The notes under the pieces: model-generated
What the model was told of the DNA's origin: nothing
What the model saw: only the letters and a program-made list of their open reading frames with translations
Database searches by the model: none
Source: Paenibacillus xylaniclasticus
Lineage (GTDB): Bacteria; Bacillota; Bacilli; Paenibacillales; Paenibacillaceae
Direction of reading: 5' to 3'
NCBI RefSeq assembly: GCF_004001065.1
Contig: NZ_BIML01000007.1
Coordinates: forward strand, 1 to 64,000
DNA length: 64,000 bases
Made by a program: the position numbers and the translations under genes
Part shown: piece after piece, positions 43,035-51,693 of the stretch
Position numbering within the stretch: position 1 is the first letter of the stretch
How the letters are laid out: the number at the start of each line of letters is the position of its first letter

Positions 43035-44024
43035 GTGGCTGCAGCGAACCATACGCCAGGAGGCAATCGGGTAATTCGAGTAGGTACTAGACAAAGCGCT
43101 CTTGCATTGACACAGACGGGGCAAGTCATCGATCAGTTGAAGAAATTGAGCGATCAGCACGGGCTGGGCTATTCATTCGAGACCGTCAAAATTGTGACCA
43201 AAGGCGACCGTATTCTGGACGTTACGCTGTCGAAGGTTGGAGGCAAAGGGCTGTTCGTGAAAGAAATCGAGCAGGCGCTTCTAGACGGCGAGATCGATAT
43301 GGCCGTACATAGTATGAAGGATATGCCGTTCGAGCTGCCTGACGGTTTAATGAACGGTTCGGTTCCGAAGCGGGTAGATCCGCGTGATGCGATCATTACG
43401 TCAACTGGCGAAGGCCTCGATTCGCTTCCTGAAGGCGCGAAGGTCGGAACAAGCAGCCTTCGCCGTGCGTGCCAGCTCAAGCATTGCAGACCGGACCTTG
43501 AGCTCGTCTCCATTCGCGGCAATATCGATTCCCGTCTTCGCAAGCTGGAGACGGAAGGCTTCGATGCGATCGTGCTTGCGGCAGCCGGCTTGTCAAGGAT
43601 GGGTTGGGAGTCGCGTATTACGGAGTCGCTCCCAATTGAGCTATGTGTGCCAGCTGTCGGCCAAGGCGCTCTAGGTATCGAATGTCGGGAATCGGACAAG
43701 GAAGTACGCGAGCTGCTGTCTTTGCTGAACGATCCGGTTAGCGATCTGGCAGTGCGGGCGGAACGGAGCTTCCTCGGCGCGCTCAATGGCGGCTGTCAGA
43801 TTCCGATTGGTGCGCATGCTGTCGTCAAGCTAAGCAAGGATGCTTCAGAAGGCTCGCTTGAAGGAGCGGTCATCGAGCTCGTCGGCATTGTCGGTTCGCC
43901 AGACGGCCGTATATTACTGAAAGAGATCGGCAAGGGAACCGATCCGGAATCGCTGGGTCAAGATGTTGCGGCAGCGCTTCGGGCTAACGGCGCAGAGGAC
44001 ATTTTGGCTCAGGTTAGGGGTTGA
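43035..44024 (+). CDS. hemC: Porphobilinogen deaminase (hydroxymethylbilane synthase)
   Basis: Polymerises four porphobilinogens to hydroxymethylbilane, 329 residues. The N-terminus [13 protein letters not shown] and [13 protein letters not shown] are typical. HSMKDMP and [26 protein letters not shown] line the active site, and the dipyrromethane cofactor Cys is in [15 protein letters not shown] near residue 255. The start is GTG at 43035, with AGGAGGGA before it. Seven bases separate it from the next gene. Confidence 0.96.
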   Translation: MAAANHTPGGNRVIRVGTRQSALALTQTGQVIDQLKKLSDQHGLGYSFETVKIVTKGDRILDVTLSKVGGKGLFVKEIEQALLDGEIDMAVHSMKDMPFELPDGLMNGSVPKRVDPRDAIITSTGEGLDSLPEGAKVGTSSLRRACQLKHCRPDLELVSIRGNIDSRLRKLETEGFDAIVLAAAGLSRMGWESRITESLPIELCVPAVGQGALGIECRESDKEVRELLSLLNDPVSDLAVRAERSFLGALNGGCQIPIGAHAVVKLSKDASEGSLEGAVIELVGIVGSPDGRILLKEIGKGTDPESLGQDVAAALRANGAEDILAQVRG

Positions 44025-44030
44025 GGCTGT

Positions 44031-45584
44031 ATGCTGGGGAAAGTTTATTTAGTTGGGGCAGGACCGGGCAATCCGAAGCTGATTACGGTGCGCGGATTGG
44101 AATGCTTGAAGAAGGCGGACGTCGTCGTGTATGACAGGCTGGCAAGTCCGCGGCTGTTGGCGTATGTAAGACCGGATGCGGAGCGGGTATACGTCGGCAA
44201 GCTGCCAGATCGGCACACGATGAAGCAGGAGGAAATTAATCAGCTGCTTGTCGATCTAGCTCTGCAGGGTAAAGTTGTAACTCGTCTTAAGGGCGGAGAT
44301 CCGACGATATTCGGCCGTGTGGGTGAAGAGGCGGAGCTGCTTGTGCAGCATGGCATCGAGTTCGAGATTGTCCCGGGCATTACGTCTGCTATTGCTGTTC
44401 CAGCTTATGCGGGCATACCGGTTACTCACCGTGACCTCGCGTCCTCACTGTCGATTGTAACAGGCCATGAAAGTCCAGAGAAGCTCGACGTGTCGATTCA
44501 TTGGGATAAAGTAACGAATGCGACGGGAACGCTCATTTTTCTTATGGGTGTTGCCAAAATTAAGTATATTAGCGAACAGCTTATGCATCACGGCAAATCG
44601 CCATCGACGCCTGTCGCGCTTATACGATGGGGAACGCGTGTCGAGCAGGAGACGCTAGTCGGCACGCTTGAGAACATTGCGGAGAAAGTAGCGGCAGCGA
44701 ATTTCCAGCCTCCAGCTGTTATCGTTGTTGGCGAAGTCGTAGGCCAGCGTGATACGCTCCGTTGGTTCGAGAAGAAGCCGTTATTCGGCACCCGTGTCCT
44801 AGTTACGCGCGCACGTGCGCAGGCGAGCGAGCTTGTTCGGCTTATTGAGGAGCTGGGCGGCGAGCCGTGCGAGTATCCGGTCATCGAGACGAAGGACGTA
44901 TCGGAGCCGGAGAAGATCGCTGCGGTCGAGCAGGCCTTTGGAGAAGCGAGTACGTTCGATTGGCTTATTTTTACGAGCGTGAACGGCGTCGAATCGTTCG
45001 TCCGCTGGCTTCGCCGTACAGGAACCGATATTCGCCGCTTCACGAAGGCACGCATTGCCGCAGTTGGACCGAAGACAGCTAAAGCACTGCAGGAGCGGGG
45101 GCTTACCGTAGAGGAGCTGCCGGCGCAGTTCCGTCAGGAAGGACTGCTTGAGCGTCTTGAGGGAGAACTGGTGCAAGGTCAGCGTGCACTGCTTGTTAGA
45201 GGCGATCTGGCGCGGGAATGGCTGCCGCGCGAGCTGAGAAGCCGCGGAATGGATGCGGTGGAGCTGGATGTATATGAAACGGTGATTGCGGAGCATCAGG
45301 ACGAAATGGTGCTTGAGCTGCTGCAGGAAGGCGCAGTTCATGTGGTCACGTTCACCAGCTCTTCGACGGTTACGAATCTGCTTGAGCTGCTGCGGCGCAG
45401 CGGAATCGAGCAGCCCCAGCAGCTGCTTGCCAAGACGCAAATTGCCAGCATTGGACCGATAACATCAGCAACAGCACAAGAAGCTGGGCTTCACGTATCG
45501 ATTGAGCCGGAGGAAGCGACGATCGAGTCGCTTGTAGCTGCCATTGCGGCACATCGCTTGGCACAGCGTTCGACTGAGCAGTAA
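44031..45584 (+). CDS. CobA-HemD fusion: uroporphyrinogen-III methyltransferase and synthase
   Basis: Bifunctional protein of 517 residues. Residues 1 to about 250 are SAM:uroporphyrinogen-III C-methyltransferase (GAGPGNPKLITVRGLECL, VTRLKGGDPTIFGRVGEEAELL, GIPVTHRDLASS). Residues about 260-510 are uroporphyrinogen-III synthase (VLVTRARAQASELVRLIEELGGEPCEYPVIE ... TFTSSSTVTNLLELL). One chain thus makes uroporphyrinogen III from HemC's product and turns part of it to precorrin-2 for siroheme. B. subtilis has separate proteins. Precorrin-2 dehydrogenase is encoded two genes upstream. Confidence 0.95.
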   Translation: MLGKVYLVGAGPGNPKLITVRGLECLKKADVVVYDRLASPRLLAYVRPDAERVYVGKLPDRHTMKQEEINQLLVDLALQGKVVTRLKGGDPTIFGRVGEEAELLVQHGIEFEIVPGITSAIAVPAYAGIPVTHRDLASSLSIVTGHESPEKLDVSIHWDKVTNATGTLIFLMGVAKIKYISEQLMHHGKSPSTPVALIRWGTRVEQETLVGTLENIAEKVAAANFQPPAVIVVGEVVGQRDTLRWFEKKPLFGTRVLVTRARAQASELVRLIEELGGEPCEYPVIETKDVSEPEKIAAVEQAFGEASTFDWLIFTSVNGVESFVRWLRRTGTDIRRFTKARIAAVGPKTAKALQERGLTVEELPAQFRQEGLLERLEGELVQGQRALLVRGDLAREWLPRELRSRGMDAVELDVYETVIAEHQDEMVLELLQEGAVHVVTFTSSSTVTNLLELLRRSGIEQPQQLLAKTQIASIGPITSATAQEAGLHVSIEPEEATIESLVAAIAAHRLAQRSTEQ

Positions 45585-45662
45585 AGAATGAGTTAAACGG
45601 TGGATTTATCGCCATTATATATTTATTGTAATAAATAATAGAGCTGCAGGAGGATGACAATC

Positions 45663-46655
45663 ATGAGCTTTCCAACTGTTAGACACCGCCGCCTGCGCGC
45701 CTCGGCTTCTCTGCGGAGCATGGTGCGTGAGACGGTGCTGTCTGTGAACGATTTTATTTATCCGGTTTATGTGGTGCACGGAACGAACATTAAGCAAGAA
45801 ATTCGCTCTATGCCTGGTGTGTATCATTTCTCGCTTGATCTATTGGAGCAGGAGATTCGTGAAATTGTCGCATTGGGTATCAAATCGGTTATTCTTTTCG
45901 GCATTCCATCAAGTAAGGATGCGGTAGGCTCTTCTGCGTACGATGCGAATGGCATCGTTCAGCAAGCTACTCGCCTAATTAAGCAGTGGGCGCCGGAGCT
46001 TGTTGTCGTCGCGGATACGTGCCTATGCCAATTCACCGACCACGGTCATTGTGGCATCGTGCATCAGCATGAGGTGACAGGCGTTGCAGAGGTCGACAAC
46101 GATGAATCGCTGAAGCTGCTCGTGAAGACGGCCGTATCGCAAGCAGAAGCGGGAGCAGATATTATTGCTCCTTCCAATATGATGGACGGCTTCGTCACGG
46201 CCATTCGCGAAGGATTGGACGCGGCCGGCTTTACGAATGTGCCGATCATGTCCTATTCCGTTAAATATGCTTCCGCATATTACGGACCTTTCCGCGAGGC
46301 GGCTCATTCTGCGCCGCAGTTCGGGGATCGTAAGACGTATCAAATGGACCCGGCTAATGCGCGTGAAGCACTTCGCGAGGCTGAGTCGGACGTGCTGGAA
46401 GGAGCAGACTTCCTAATGGTCAAGCCTGCACTGTCCTACCTCGACATCATTCGGACGTTGAAGGATCAATTCGACCTTCCGCTTGTAGCCTACAACGTCA
46501 GCGGCGAATATGCGATGGTGAAGGCTGCTGCTGCTAATGGCTGGATCGACGAGCGTCTTATTACGCTGGAGACATTGACGGGTATAAAACGGGCGGGAGC
46601 GGACTTGATCATAACCTATCATGCGAAAGATGCCGCTCGTTGGCTGCAGGACTAG
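45663..46655 (+). CDS. hemB: Porphobilinogen synthase (delta-aminolevulinate dehydratase)
   Basis: Condenses two 5-aminolevulinate to porphobilinogen, 330 residues. Zinc ligands are in [16 protein letters not shown]. Catalytic lysines are in [14 protein letters not shown] and [13 protein letters not shown]. The ATG at 45663 has AGGAGG 10 bases upstream; ATG at 45654 follows the site directly and is less likely. Lies between the hemD fusion and hemL as in Bacillus. Confidence 0.97.
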   Translation: MSFPTVRHRRLRASASLRSMVRETVLSVNDFIYPVYVVHGTNIKQEIRSMPGVYHFSLDLLEQEIREIVALGIKSVILFGIPSSKDAVGSSAYDANGIVQQATRLIKQWAPELVVVADTCLCQFTDHGHCGIVHQHEVTGVAEVDNDESLKLLVKTAVSQAEAGADIIAPSNMMDGFVTAIREGLDAAGFTNVPIMSYSVKYASAYYGPFREAAHSAPQFGDRKTYQMDPANAREALREAESDVLEGADFLMVKPALSYLDIIRTLKDQFDLPLVAYNVSGEYAMVKAAAANGWIDERLITLETLTGIKRAGADLIITYHAKDAARWLQD

Positions 46656-46686
46656 TGAACATATAGGATTGAAGGAGACGGTTACG

Positions 46687-47997
46687 ATGAGCTCAACGAT
46701 TGATCCAAGCCGTAAGCGCCGCGACGAGCGGTCGAAGGCTGCATTCGAGCAAGCGAAGCAATACATTCCCGGCGGCGTGAATAGTCCGGTTCGTGCGTTT
46801 AAATCGGTAGGGCTGACGCCAGCATATATGGAGCGCGGGAGCGGTTCCCGTGTGTACGATATTGACGGCAACAGCTACATCGATTATGTCGCTTCATGGG
46901 GACCTCTCATTATGGGACATGCCCACCCTGAGGTGATCGAAGCGATCAAACGGACGGCTGAGAAAGGGACGAGCTTCGGTGCTCCGACCGAGCTAGAGAC
47001 GCTGATGGCGCAGCTTGTCTGCGAACGGGTGCCTTCTGCTGATATTGTGCGTATGGTTAACTCAGGTACGGAAGCGACGATGAGCGCATTACGCTTGGCT
47101 CGCGGGTATACGAAGCGCAGCAAAATTTTGAAGTTCGAAGGCTCGTATCATGGTCATGCGGATAGCCTGCTGATCAAAGCCGGGTCCGGCGTTGCAACGC
47201 TCGGTCTGCCGGACAGCCCGGGTGTGCCGGAAAGCATCGCTTCCCATACGATTACGGTGCCTTATAACGATATCGAGTCGGTTAAGCTTGCGTTTGAGAA
47301 ATTCGGCGAGCAAATTGCGTGCGTGATCGTTGAGCCGGTAGCCGGCAATATGGGGGTTGTGCCGCCGCTGCCAGGCTTCCTGCAAGGACTGCGCGATATT
47401 ACGACGCAATATGGCAGCTTGTTGATATTCGACGAGGTAATGACAGGCTTCCGGGTTAATTATCATTGTGCACAAGGGCTGTTCGGGATTACGCCGGATC
47501 TGACTTGCCTTGGCAAAGTAATCGGAGGCGGCCTGCCGGTCGGCGCCTACGCGGGCAGACGCGATCTGATGGAGCAAATTGCTCCTGCAGGCCCGATCTA
47601 TCAGGCGGGTACGTTGTCGGGTAACCCGCTTGCGATGGTAGCGGGTTATACGACGCTGAAGCTGTTGACGCCGGAGGTGTACGAGCGGCTGGAGCAGCTG
47701 TCGGCACGTCTGCAGCGCGGCTTCGAGGCGAACGCGGCGAAGCATGGCATTCCGTCCACGATCAACCGCGTTGGTTCGATGGTGTGTCCATTCTTTACAG
47801 ACACTCACGTTATTAACTTTGAGACGGCGAAGACGTCGAACCTGGACTACTTCCGTTCGTATTTCGCTTCGATGCTCGATTTGGGCGTCAGCGTAGCTCC
47901 TTCCCAATATGAGGGAATGTTCGTATCCGGCGTTCATACGGAAGAGGATATTGATTTGACCATTCAGGCGCATGATATTGCGCTGTCCCGCCTATAG
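46687..47997 (+). CDS. hemL: Glutamate-1-semialdehyde 2,1-aminomutase
   Basis: PLP enzyme making 5-aminolevulinate from HemA's product, 436 residues. PLP Lys is in [35 protein letters not shown] at the N-terminus, [11 protein letters not shown] and [12 protein letters not shown] are family signatures. The start at 46687 follows GAAGGAGACG; an earlier in-frame ATG lies inside hemB. The order hemB-hemL ends the heme block as in Bacillus. Confidence 0.97.
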   Translation: MSSTIDPSRKRRDERSKAAFEQAKQYIPGGVNSPVRAFKSVGLTPAYMERGSGSRVYDIDGNSYIDYVASWGPLIMGHAHPEVIEAIKRTAEKGTSFGAPTELETLMAQLVCERVPSADIVRMVNSGTEATMSALRLARGYTKRSKILKFEGSYHGHADSLLIKAGSGVATLGLPDSPGVPESIASHTITVPYNDIESVKLAFEKFGEQIACVIVEPVAGNMGVVPPLPGFLQGLRDITTQYGSLLIFDEVMTGFRVNYHCAQGLFGITPDLTCLGKVIGGGLPVGAYAGRRDLMEQIAPAGPIYQAGTLSGNPLAMVAGYTTLKLLTPEVYERLEQLSARLQRGFEANAAKHGIPSTINRVGSMVCPFFTDTHVINFETAKTSNLDYFRSYFASMLDLGVSVAPSQYEGMFVSGVHTEEDIDLTIQAHDIALSRL

Positions 47998-48002
47998 AGC
48001 GC

Positions 48003-48986
48003 ATGGATGGCGGACGATTCGATTGGCAGACCGGAGCTGGAAGGGATGGGCATCTGCTCGTTCTACATCGGGAAGGATATGTGGCCGGTGCTGACGCTGC
48101 CGATTGGCCGCAGCCGGATACTCATCCGCATGCCGTCCGTCAGTGGCTTATTGCTAAGAACTGGTTTCCTGTTAAGTGGGTGAATCTGCTATTCTCCGTC
48201 GGCGGCATTCGAATGGATGGTGACCGGATTACACTCGCAGCGTTCCGGCAAGTAGGGCTGTCTGATGACCCGTTGTACCGGTTAGCCTCGCTGCCGCCGA
48301 CGTCGACGGATCGAACCGATGAAGCAGCAGTGCTATTCGAGGACGATCATGTTCTCGTCATGAATAAGCCTGCAGGTATGGCCGTACATCCTTCCCGTCA
48401 GGGCGAACGCGGTACGCTTGATGAAGCGGCTGCACGCCATATGCTGATGTCTGGTGACCCGCTGCCAATACGACATATTCACCGACTCGATAATGAGACA
48501 TCAGGACCGGTGCTGTACAGCAAGAATGATCTCGCTCAGCATAGGCTGGACGAAGCGATGAGGGTCAAATCGATTGACCGTATCTATGCGGCATTCGTGC
48601 ATGGGAAGCTGAGGAAGAGTAGCGGAATGATCGACGCGCCGATTGGACGAGATCGTCATCATACATCTCGGCGGCGTGTCGTGCAAAGCGGCGATCCAGC
48701 TTGCACCCATTACGAGGTGCTGGAGCAGTTTCGGGATTCTGCACTTGTCAGGCTGAAGCTGGAGACGGGACGGACGCATCAAATACGAGTACATATGAGC
48801 TATATCGGTCATCCGCTGATTGGTGATTCGCTCTATGGAGGCAAGACGCAGTGGCTGGCTCATCAAGCGCTGCACGGTGAGCGTCTGCTCTTTCCCCATC
48901 CGCTGCATGGCGAGAAGATGGAGACGGTATCGCCTTATCCGGCCTGGTTCAAACGGCTATACGAGATTATGTCCGGTGCCAAATGA
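48003..48986 (+). CDS. RluA-family pseudouridine synthase
   Basis: Converts uridine to pseudouridine in rRNA or tRNA; target unknown. 327 residues. The catalytic aspartate lies in the HRLDNETSGPVLYSKND motif (canonical HRLDxxTSG) near residue 163; ALFED-like VLFEDDHVLVMNKPAGMAVHPS precedes it and LETGRTHQIRVHMSYIGHPLIGDSLYG follows. The N-terminal 100 residues are a degenerate S4-like region. The start 5 bases after hemL has only a weak ribosome binding site, so translation may be coupled to hemL. Confidence 0.88.
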   Translation: MDGGRFDWQTGAGRDGHLLVLHREGYVAGADAADWPQPDTHPHAVRQWLIAKNWFPVKWVNLLFSVGGIRMDGDRITLAAFRQVGLSDDPLYRLASLPPTSTDRTDEAAVLFEDDHVLVMNKPAGMAVHPSRQGERGTLDEAAARHMLMSGDPLPIRHIHRLDNETSGPVLYSKNDLAQHRLDEAMRVKSIDRIYAAFVHGKLRKSSGMIDAPIGRDRHHTSRRRVVQSGDPACTHYEVLEQFRDSALVRLKLETGRTHQIRVHMSYIGHPLIGDSLYGGKTQWLAHQALHGERLLFPHPLHGEKMETVSPYPAWFKRLYEIMSGAK

Positions 48987-49011
48987 TAACTGTAACCATA
49001 TATATCATAGA

Positions 49012-49058
49012 GGGTGAACAAAGTGCTGTTGTAAGCCAGCCTTTGTTCACCCTTTTCT
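49012..49058 (+). terminator. Terminator after the pseudouridine synthase gene
   Basis: GGGTGAACAAAG (49012-49023) pairs perfectly with CTTTGTTCACCC (49041-49052), followed by TTTTCTTG. It closes the hem transcript. Confidence 0.88.
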
Positions 49059-49117
49059 TGTATGACGGCTTGCTGAAAGTATAGTCCCGATCCTCGGCCA
49101 GCCTCGTGAATTTCATA

Positions 49118-49147
49118 GTCATGCTATATCCCGCCTTGCCATATGAT
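49118..49147 (+). promoter_or_regulatory. Candidate sigma-E promoter for spoVID
   Basis: GTCATGCT (49118-49125), exactly 14 bases, CATATGAT (49140-49147). Each element matches six of eight positions of the sigma-E consensus, and spoVID of B. subtilis is a sigma-E gene. Confidence 0.5.
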
Positions 49148-49202
49148 AGGTATTGAATGATATGATAGCCCAAGCTTGCATGGCGGAAGGGAGGATTGGA
49201 GC

Positions 49203-50768
49203 GTGCCGGATCAATCGAACGGATTGCGCTTTGATGTGTATGAACGGGTGCACTTACCCGATGACGTCGCTGCAATAGAGGAGCTTGAAGAGATTGAGCT
49301 TGTGCCTCGTATTCAAGTCGTCCAGCAGGGGGAGCAGGCGCTGCTCGAGGGTCAGCTGCTGCTGTCTGGCGTATACCGGTCGCAGCATGATTTGCAGCAG
49401 CCGCAAAATTTAGAGCACTGGATTCCGGTTGAAATTACGCTGCCCATGAATCGGGTGCACAGTCTGGATGATATTTCGGTAGAAATTGATCATTTCGATG
49501 TCGACCTTTTATCATCTCGTACGCTTAATATTACAGGCATATTATCGCTGCACGGCATTCAGGCAGACCAGCAGGAGGCACAGAACCAAGCATGGCAGGA
49601 GGAGCCGATTACCGTTGTACATCGGCGGGAGTCTGCACAGCCCGCCGAACCGCAGCCCGAACAGGCATTCCGTGAGTTAACGGAGACGGCTCGGCAGGAT
49701 GGGTACGGACAGGCTCAGCATCGAGCGGAGGAAGCAGCACCACAGTCGGTACAACAACAATCAGTCCAACAGCCAGCTCCACTGCATCGGCAGGAGGAGG
49801 CACCTCTGCCTTGGGGACAGCCATTTTCATTCCAGCCGCCTCCACAAGAGCCAGTCCAGCCATACCCGTTTGCGTTTGAATCGGGACAGGCGGAGCTTCA
49901 ACAGCAGGCTCCCATCTGGAACAGTGCAGGTCAGCCTATTCGGAGCGAGAGTGAGGAGCAGCCGCAGGAGAGAGAGTCTCATCCTCCTGTAATCAACTGG
50001 TCTGCATTTGCCAACCAGCAGCCAATTGAGCAGCCGCCCGAGATAGCAAACGCACAGGGACGGCCGGAGGAGCAGCTAGGTGACTTGCTGGATCAGACCC
50101 CTCAGCAGTTGGAACCATCGGTATATTCGTCCTCGGAAGAACGGAGTGCACTGGGACAATTCGGCGACATTTCTTCGCATTCGCGAACCGATGCGTCGTC
50201 GTTACAGGAGGAGAAAGAGGATTCGAGTGCTTCTGCTCTCTCTTTCGCTTCACCAAGCATTCAGCCGCATTCTGAGCCGAATCAGCAAGCTCAAGCAGCT
50301 GCTGTATCGTCAAGCGTTACGCCGCTCACTCAGCAGCCTACCGCTGCTTCGGTAGAAGCAAGACAACAGCAGGAGAATGAGCCGGAACGGAAAGAACCGC
50401 GTGTTGCATTTGGACGTAAGCGTACGGAGGAGGAGGAGTCTGAGGGAGAGAATGTCGGTCTCCGTACACTGCTGGCCTCCTCGCGCCGGGAACAGGAATC
50501 GCGTGAGACAGCGGAATCAGCCCAACAACAGCCCGTGAAAGAAGCTTCCCGCGTGACAACGGGGGATGAGATCGAATGGAAGACGCTGTTCCTTGGCAAG
50601 CTGGCGGATGAGCAGGCGTTCCGGAGAGTTCGGATGTGCATCGTCCAGCGCGAAGAGACATTGGATGACATCGCTGCCCGATATGGCAAAAATTCTAGAG
50701 AGCTGTCGCTATACAATCGGCTGCAAGATCAAGCGTTAGTCGAAGGTCAGGTGCTGTATATTCCATAA
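49203..50768 (+). CDS. spoVID: SpoVID-like spore coat morphogenetic protein with C-terminal LysM
   Basis: Stage VI sporulation protein D directs encasement of the forespore by coat proteins. 521 residues from a GTG at 49203 with GGGAGG 8 bases before it. The N-terminal domain (about 1-125: RFDVYERVHLPDDVAAIEELEEIELVPRIQV ... EIDHFDVDLLS) matches the SpoVID opening. A long Gln/Glu/Pro/Ser-rich middle (about 130-470) is low complexity. A C-terminal LysM is seen at about 475-521 (VQREETLDDIAARYGKNSRELSLYNRL ... EGQVLYIP). Its place after hemL is as in Bacillus. The usual neighbour ysxE is absent. Confidence 0.9.
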   Translation: MPDQSNGLRFDVYERVHLPDDVAAIEELEEIELVPRIQVVQQGEQALLEGQLLLSGVYRSQHDLQQPQNLEHWIPVEITLPMNRVHSLDDISVEIDHFDVDLLSSRTLNITGILSLHGIQADQQEAQNQAWQEEPITVVHRRESAQPAEPQPEQAFRELTETARQDGYGQAQHRAEEAAPQSVQQQSVQQPAPLHRQEEAPLPWGQPFSFQPPPQEPVQPYPFAFESGQAELQQQAPIWNSAGQPIRSESEEQPQERESHPPVINWSAFANQQPIEQPPEIANAQGRPEEQLGDLLDQTPQQLEPSVYSSSEERSALGQFGDISSHSRTDASSLQEEKEDSSASALSFASPSIQPHSEPNQQAQAAAVSSSVTPLTQQPTAASVEARQQQENEPERKEPRVAFGRKRTEEEESEGENVGLRTLLASSRREQESRETAESAQQQPVKEASRVTTGDEIEWKTLFLGKLADEQAFRRVRMCIVQREETLDDIAARYGKNSRELSLYNRLQDQALVEGQVLYIP

Positions 50769-50783
50769 GTGAGTATGAACGGA

Positions 50784-50829
50784 CAAAGGCGCTGCAAGCT
50801 TCAATCAAGGAGAGCTTGCAGCGCCTTTG
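50784..50829. terminator. Bidirectional terminator after spoVID
   Basis: CAAAGGCGCTGCAAGCT (50784-50800) pairs perfectly with AGCTTGCAGCGCCTTTG (50813-50829) between convergent genes. Confidence 0.8.
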
Positions 50830-50852
50830 TGATTGCAGTATGTCTATCATAA

Positions 50853-51188
50853 TTAATGCGATGATTTAATCTGCTTCATAATAGCAATCCGTCGTTGCTT
50901 CAACTCATGCATCGCTTGGCGCAGCTTCGTGAACTGCTTTTCGTCAGGCGATTGCGTTCGCATCACATCGAACAGCGCCAGCATTTCACGGTTTATCCAT
51001 TCGAACTCCATCCATAACTGAAGCTTGACTGCTTGGTTGTTCAGTTCTGCTGCATAGTCGTCCTTATTCGCTAAGGAGGCCAAAATTTGCAGCTGCCACT
51101 CCTGGTCACCGATTCTGACAGCGTAATTATACAAATCGAGATGATCGTTTACCCATGTCTCCAATTGCTGGTGGATCGTGCTGTTCAT
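50853..51188 (-). CDS. Unknown small helical protein, 111 residues
   Basis: Not recognised. The ATG at 51188 is chosen for AGGTG 7 bases upstream; two further in-frame ATGs lie within 9 bases. The product is soluble, almost entirely helical by composition, with many aromatic and acidic residues in the first half and a basic C-terminal helix (LKQRRIAIMKQIKSSH). No signal or membrane segment. It stands on the strand opposite spoVID and the MutS2-like gene, in the place where Bacillus has ysxE. Confidence 0.7.
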   Translation of the reverse strand: MNSTIHQQLETWVNDHLDLYNYAVRIGDQEWQLQILASLANKDDYAAELNNQAVKLQLWMEFEWINREMLALFDVMRTQSPDEKQFTKLRQAMHELKQRRIAIMKQIKSSH

Positions 51189-51294
51189 GTGCATCACCTG
51201 ATCGATGGATTTATACCAAGTATTATACTTGGTTTTGGAGGAAAGGCAATAGTGAACCTGTATTAGCTATTCAAACTGTATGAAGTTAGCCTTC

Positions 51295-51324
51295 TTGACA
51301 GACGAAAATAGATTTAGATATGAT
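51295..51324 (+). promoter_or_regulatory. Strong sigma-A promoter upstream of the MutS2-like gene
   Basis: A perfect TTGACA (51295-51300), 18 bases, TATGAT (51319-51324), in AT-rich sequence. The transcript would start near 51331, some 360 bases before the coding region. Confidence 0.75.
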
Positions 51325-51330
51325 AAGGGG

Positions 51331-51590
51331 GAAGTTACCTTATATGGCAGGGGAAATTTTAATGATTACCGGTGTTCTTAACTAATAATTGGATATGGCG
51401 ATAACCGAATGAATTTCGTCAGCTTCTGAAAAAACTTTCAATCCGAAGGTTATTTTTGTGCTGCGTTCCGTTCAATCGGGATTCCCACCAATAAAGTTAA
51501 GAACATGAGAGATTTCCACCTGAACGTTAGCTTTCCGGTTGGTCTGAATCGCCGTGCTCTGACAGCACGGCTTTTGTTGTTGGATTGGAC
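51331..51590 (+). ncRNA. Candidate structured RNA or attenuated leader before the MutS2-like gene
   Basis: Between the promoter at 51295 and a terminator at 51551-51580 lies a stretch with long-range pairing. GTTCTTAACT (51374-51383) pairs with AGTTAAGAAC (51495-51504), extended by TTGG/CCAA (51389-51392 with 51488-51491). Outside this are GGAAAT/ATTTCC (51352-51357 with 51512-51517), and inside are ATAACC/GGTTAT (51401-51406 with 51448-51453). This gives a rod-like fold of about 165 bases. No reading frame of note is present. It does not resemble T-box, 6S, SRP, tmRNA or any riboswitch I can recall. Confidence 0.5.
51551..51580 (+). terminator. First terminator in the MutS2-like gene leader
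   Basis: GCCGTGCT (51551-51558) pairs with AGCACGGC (51564-51571) around CTGAC, followed by TTTTGTTGTT. Confidence 0.85.
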
Positions 51591-51622
51591 CATGAAGATC
51601 TATATCGGGAGAGCTATATTCG

Positions 51623-51668
51623 CAGGGACGGAAGCGATTACTCGCGTTCTGTCCTGTTTTTTTTTGTG
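51623..51668 (+). terminator. Second terminator in the MutS2-like gene leader
   Basis: The arms at 51623-51637 and 51641-51656 pair with two small bulges (inner GCGA/TCGC), followed by nine T residues. It ends only about 25 bases before the coding region. A TATAAT at 51671-51676 after it is too close to the start and has no -35. Confidence 0.75.
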
Positions 51669-51693
51669 CCTATAATCGAAAATGGAGGTAAAC

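Noticed and set aside
47089-47973. Open frame of 294 codons on the minus strand opposite hemL
   Set aside because: Arg- and Gln-rich shadow of a strongly conserved gene, with no family resemblance.
51671-51676. TATAAT as the -10 of a promoter for the MutS2-like gene
   Set aside because: It lies within the T-run region, 18 bases from the start codon, with no -35, and transcription from it would leave no room for the ribosome binding site.
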